Below, in pieces: positions 62,601 through 64,000 of a stretch of 64,000 nt of DNA (position 1 is the first letter of the stretch; each line of letters opens with the position of its first letter). The notes below the pieces were generated by a model. It had not been told where the DNA came from. It did not search any database and saw only the letters and a list, made by a program, of their open reading frames with translations. Made by a program: the position numbers and the translations under genes. The DNA comes from Zygnema cylindricum (Eukaryota > Streptophyta > Zygnematophyceae > Zygnematales > Zygnemataceae), in contig JBBHKE010003514.1 of NCBI GenBank assembly GCA_037447655.1, forward strand, positions 62,001 through 126,000. The letters are read 5' to 3'.

Positions 62601-64000
62601 TGCGGCAAATGTCACAAACGAGAAGAACAATAACGACATTTGCTACATTTTTTGTGGGTGTTGCAGGTATTTGCAGAACAACCTTCTCACTGGCAGTTTC
62701 ATTCTTGGACTTCAAACTTTGGCAGAGTTCAAAGTTGACGTTAGCAACAATTTTTTCTCATCAGCGAGCGTCGTTGTGAATAGCAATCCAACTTGTGTTT
62801 TTGTCAAAAACAACTGTTTTGACATTGCCGATGCTTGTGATGGCTTAAGACCTCCACGAAGGCCTGTATCTGATTGTGAGAGGTTTTGCAATGCAACACA
62901 ACCGATGGGAGTTTGTGGAGGTCATGGCTACTGTACTGGTTTGGATGTGCCATGCACTTGTGACCAAGGGTATAACACGAGTGGAAACAGTGCCACTTGC
63001 ACATTTGGTAAGTAGCAATTATTGTAGCGCATGACTTTTTGCTAGATTATTGGTGACATATGTTCACATATGTTGGTTGTACAGGTTTTCTCGAATTTAT
63101 GATTTTTATGAACCACAAGCTAGGAAGGTATGCGTTGCAAGAATATTGATTAAATAAAAGATGAAACGATTGCTACTTTAAATGAAATCATTATCAATAA
63201 AAAGTCGACTAACCCTTTCCACATATCCAATGTTTAACCATATTTTCGGTTTGAATCTGCAGAGGAACGTGGTTTAGGGCTTACAAGTCGTGTAGGAGCA
63301 AAGCCTAAACGTTTGAACAAATATTTCCGTTATGTGAGCTTGGGATACATACAACCAGATGACGACAACAAACCGTCGTGGATGGTGGCGACCAACTGGA
63401 ACTGGGTGAAGCGACGAGCTGTGGCACCAATCAAGGACCAGAAAAATTGCAGTATGTCAAAGACCATTCCAGCATAGACTCGTACCTAGTAAGGAGGTCA
63501 ATGGAACTTGCAGTTACCCTTGCTTCATAACATTACTATGATTTTGTCAGGTTATGATCCAGGTTGGGATATGGCAAGATGAGTCAAAGAGTTTTGCCAT
63601 GATTAAAAAACGTGTGTTCGAAGGCGACTTAAGTTTAATTTTTAAGAAAGACCGCCCTTAATCATCCTTATAACGGTCAACTAAGAATGGACAATTGCAC
63701 AGATGTATCTGGTTGCAAATACAATATTTTTTATTGTTAAAGATCTTTTTTCCATTTTCATTTTCCATAGACTTTCAACAGCTGGTGCTAGAATGGCACC
63801 GTTAATCATATGTAATATCAACAATTTTTTTTATCATAGTTAAGTTTTTAGACAACAGGAAGTTGTTAAACCATGTAAGTTTTAGTCCTTTTTTATCCAA
63901 AAATTATTAACGACGTTTCTAGCATTCCAGGCACTTGCTGGATCTTTGCATCCACGTCGGCTATTGAAACTGCCTTTTACATTACGAGTGCGGGAAGTTT
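47568..64000 (+). CDS. Secreted LRR/EGF-like/Pro-rich protein with papain-type protease domain (runs off right edge)
   Basis: Fifteen exons on the plus strand, all phase-compatible. Order: signal peptide ([20 protein letters not shown]), LRR N-cap, two 24-aa plant-type LRRs, a Cys-rich EGF-like module, a Pro-rich region with three 43-aa repeats, a second LRR N-cap, six LRRs on 72-nt phase-2 exons plus the start of a seventh, a second EGF-like module, a short linker and the start of a peptidase C1A domain. The LRRs would bind a ligand, and the protease would act outside the cell or in the secretory path. Catalytic Gln and Cys are present (DQKNCSTCWIF); His and Asn lie beyond the window. There is no I29 prodomain (no ERFNIN helix) before the catalytic domain. 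Alternative: two tandem paralogous genes, the first ending at TAG 55491-55493 and the second starting near the Pro-rich exon. Each exon group is much surer than the single-gene join. Confidence 0.6.
47790..47898 (+). CDS. LRR gene exon 2 (LRR N-cap)
   Basis: Acceptor tgtgctgcag, donor ccat|gtgagt. [20 protein letters not shown], then [15 protein letters not shown] resembles the plant LRR N-terminal cap (aL...k.a......w....C..t.V.Cd..gRV). Confidence 0.78.
47899..51752 (+). repeat. G-rich minisatellite intron (3.85 kb)
   Basis: 48240-48320 and 48720-50200 on the plus strand are extremely purine-rich, with gggagg, ggaggggga and a degenerate longer unit containing gatctcgttaggagagggag (49070, 49165, 49335). 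Runs of nine or more G occur (49959-49974, 50139-50150). Long Arg/Gly or Pro/Ser ORFs on either strand here are compositional. Confidence 0.85.
48072..48137 (+). repeat. tRNA-like sequence (possible SINE head or tRNA relic)
   Basis: tggttagtgcgctgacagct resembles a Pol III A box in a tRNA D-arm, and aaggtcccaagttggagccc a T-arm/B box about 30 bases later (one change from the usual GTTCGA core). No folding acceptor stem or intact anticodon arm was found, so a functional tRNA is unlikely. Confidence 0.45.
51753..51824 (+). CDS. LRR gene exon 3 (one LRR)
   Basis: Exactly 72 nt, acceptor gtgtcacag, donor cctt|gtaaga. It encodes [20 protein letters not shown] and LQSL, the plant-type 24-residue LRR. 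It is almost identical to exon 4. Confidence 0.85.
52400..52605 (+). repeat. CTACCCTCCACCC-type repeat
   Basis: Degenerate taccctccacc units, including two perfect cccactactaccctccac copies at about 52499-52530. The same composition appears in the duplicate at 54355-54600. Confidence 0.85.
53134..53205 (+). CDS. LRR gene exon 4 (one LRR)
   Basis: 72 nt, acceptor gtgttacag, donor aatt|gtaaga. [20 protein letters not shown] and LQQL. It differs from exon 3 mostly in the first bases and last codons; the flanking introns are duplicated too. Confidence 0.85.
55166..55449 (+). CDS. LRR gene exon 5 (LRR end and EGF-like module 1)
   Basis: Acceptor atatttacag, proposed donor aaat|gtatat (phase 1). 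It starts [20 protein letters not shown] and contains [20 protein letters not shown] followed by [22 protein letters not shown] and C.C..GY resemble an EGF-like fold, and the segment is paralogous to exon 14. Without splicing, the frame ends at TAG 55491-55493, which is the alternative gene end. Confidence 0.75.
55450..56823. other. Intron or intergenic stretch between the two LRR modules
   Basis: AT-rich with no coding signal. If the two-gene model is right, the terminator of the first gene and the promoter of the second lie here. It contains a small duplication (ggcatagcatagaatcagag / cagcctagcgcggaatcaga near 56221-56265). Confidence 0.4.
56824..57448 (+). CDS. Pro-rich exon with 43-aa tandem repeats
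   Basis: Acceptor catttttgtag, donor ccag|gtgata, phase 1 to phase 2, 207 full codons with no stop. It contains three copies of a 129-bp unit (positions 56871, 57000, 57129) encoding [21 protein letters not shown] and [11 protein letters not shown], then a Ser/Thr/Pro-rich tail. SPPP runs recall hydroxyproline-rich wall proteins of green algae and plants. The long open frame across a biased sequence and fitting phases support coding; its membership in the LRR gene is inferred. Confidence 0.55.
57630..57660 (+). repeat. Possible decayed copy of the Pro-rich exon 3' edge
   Basis: gtgtcaccaggtaatac resembles the real edge caccactaccaggtgatatg 207 bases upstream. It could also act as a 9-nt phase-neutral microexon (tgtcaccag) between ggaccag and gtaata. 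Confidence 0.35.
58140..58292 (+). CDS. LRR gene exon 7 (second LRR N-cap)
   Basis: [20 protein letters not shown], then [20 protein letters not shown] and NKIVIKL is a clear plant LRR N-terminal cap (LL..K..l.d....L..W..ss..C.W..VtC). Donor aagtt|gtatgt. The 5' boundary is uncertain: an in-frame TGA ends at 58136, so the acceptor is taken at gttgaag (58139), which is a poor site though phase-compatible with the Pro-rich exon. Confidence 0.65.
59210..59281 (+). CDS. LRR gene exon 8 (one LRR)
   Basis: 72 nt, acceptor ttactgcag, donor agct|gtaagt. [20 protein letters not shown] and LLEL. Confidence 0.85.
59537..59608 (+). CDS. LRR gene exon 9 (one LRR)
   Basis: 72 nt, acceptor atctttcag, donor catt|gtgagt. 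[20 protein letters not shown] and LRSL, a textbook plant LRR. Confidence 0.9.
60942..61013 (+). CDS. LRR gene exon 10 (one LRR)
   Basis: 72 nt, acceptor tttgtgacag, donor tatt|gtaaga. [20 protein letters not shown] and LQVL. The 1.3-kb intron before it shows no extra LRR. Confidence 0.9.
61511..61582 (+). CDS. LRR gene exon 11 (one LRR)
   Basis: 72 nt, acceptor ggtttgcag, donor agtt|gtaagt. [20 protein letters not shown] and LQEL. Confidence 0.9.
61817..61888 (+). CDS. LRR gene exon 12 (one LRR)
   Basis: 72 nt, acceptor atgtttcag, donor tact|gtaagt. [20 protein letters not shown] and LRIL. Confidence 0.9.
62022..62093 (+). CDS. LRR gene exon 13 (one LRR)
   Basis: 72 nt, acceptor atgctgcag, donor agtt|gtaagt. 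[20 protein letters not shown] and LEKL. Confidence 0.9.
62667..63007 (+). CDS. LRR gene exon 14 (last LRR and EGF-like module 2)
   Basis: Acceptor ggtgttgcag, donor tttg|gtaagt. It starts [20 protein letters not shown] and DVSNNFFSS, then a Cys-rich region with [20 protein letters not shown] and [16 protein letters not shown]. Six or more cysteines with an EGF-like CGG.G.C...C.C..GY spacing. Paralogous to exon 5. Confidence 0.88.
63263..63451 (+). CDS. LRR gene exon 15 (linker and protease N-terminus)
   Basis: Acceptor gaatctgcag, donor ttgca|gtatgt. After about 42 linker residues ([19 protein letters not shown]) it reads [19 protein letters not shown], the start of a papain-like mature domain (W....aV.PvKdQ..C). 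Gln of KDQ is the oxyanion-hole residue. Confidence 0.85.
63931..64000 (+). CDS. LRR gene exon 16 (protease active-site Cys, truncated by window)
   Basis: Acceptor agcattccag; joins in frame to give [20 protein letters not shown]. The second Cys of CSTCW aligns with papain Cys25 (family GSCWAF), and the first Cys with the conserved disulphide Cys22. The exon continues past the window edge. Confidence 0.85.

Overview
The window is nuclear DNA from an intron-rich eukaryote. The coding content points to the green lineage: a plant-type NDUFB8 complex I subunit, plant-consensus leucine-rich repeats on 72-nt phase-2 exons, and a LysM protein. A streptophyte alga with a large, repeat-filled genome would fit, but the species is inferred and not proven. 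There is no operon, CRISPR array or phage content. All gene models were built by hand from GT-AG boundaries, reading-frame continuity and family motifs.

Layout. (1) 1724-4768, minus strand: a complete four-exon gene for an NDUFB8/ASHI-like complex I subunit (121 aa). (2) 6044-31641, plus strand, divergent from it: the largest subunit of RNA polymerase I (RPA1) in about 21 exons. The 20 well-supported exons sum to 5217 nt (1738 aa plus stop). All hallmark parts are present: zinc-binding clamp, [10 protein letters not shown] active site, bridge helix and trigger loop. A huge Gly/Glu/Lys low-complexity insert sits near the C-terminus. (3) 34726-35929, plus: 3' exons of a Cys-rich LysM protein, flanked by direct repeats. 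(4) 39029-39145: an orphan exon of a GDP-mannose pyrophosphorylase-like gene, followed by scrambled RPA1 fragments. (5) About 39.95-44.58 kb: a segmental copy of the 3' end of RPA1 and its 3' flank, now a pseudogene with lost splice sites, stops and frameshifts, and split by an insert carrying a 71-bp satellite. (6) 47568 to the right edge, plus: exons encoding a signal peptide, LRRs, an EGF-like module, a Pro-rich region, a second LRR block, a second EGF-like module and the start of a papain-type cysteine protease domain. Phases allow one giant gene or two tandem paralogues.

The most unusual property is in the introns. Next to many RPA1 exons the adjoining intron holds one to four decayed tandem copies of the exon edge, splice site included. 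This occurs on both the acceptor and donor sides. It suggests that introns here have grown by repeated tandem duplication of exon-intron junctions. Purine-rich microsatellites often follow donors and CT-rich ones precede acceptors, as if seeded by splice sites. A family of inverted-repeat elements ending in CTACACCGTGAATCGC is scattered through introns and spacers.

The genes are otherwise unrelated housekeeping or surface functions: mitochondrial respiration, rRNA transcription, a chitin- or peptidoglycan-type glycan binder, and a secreted or surface LRR protein with a protease domain.
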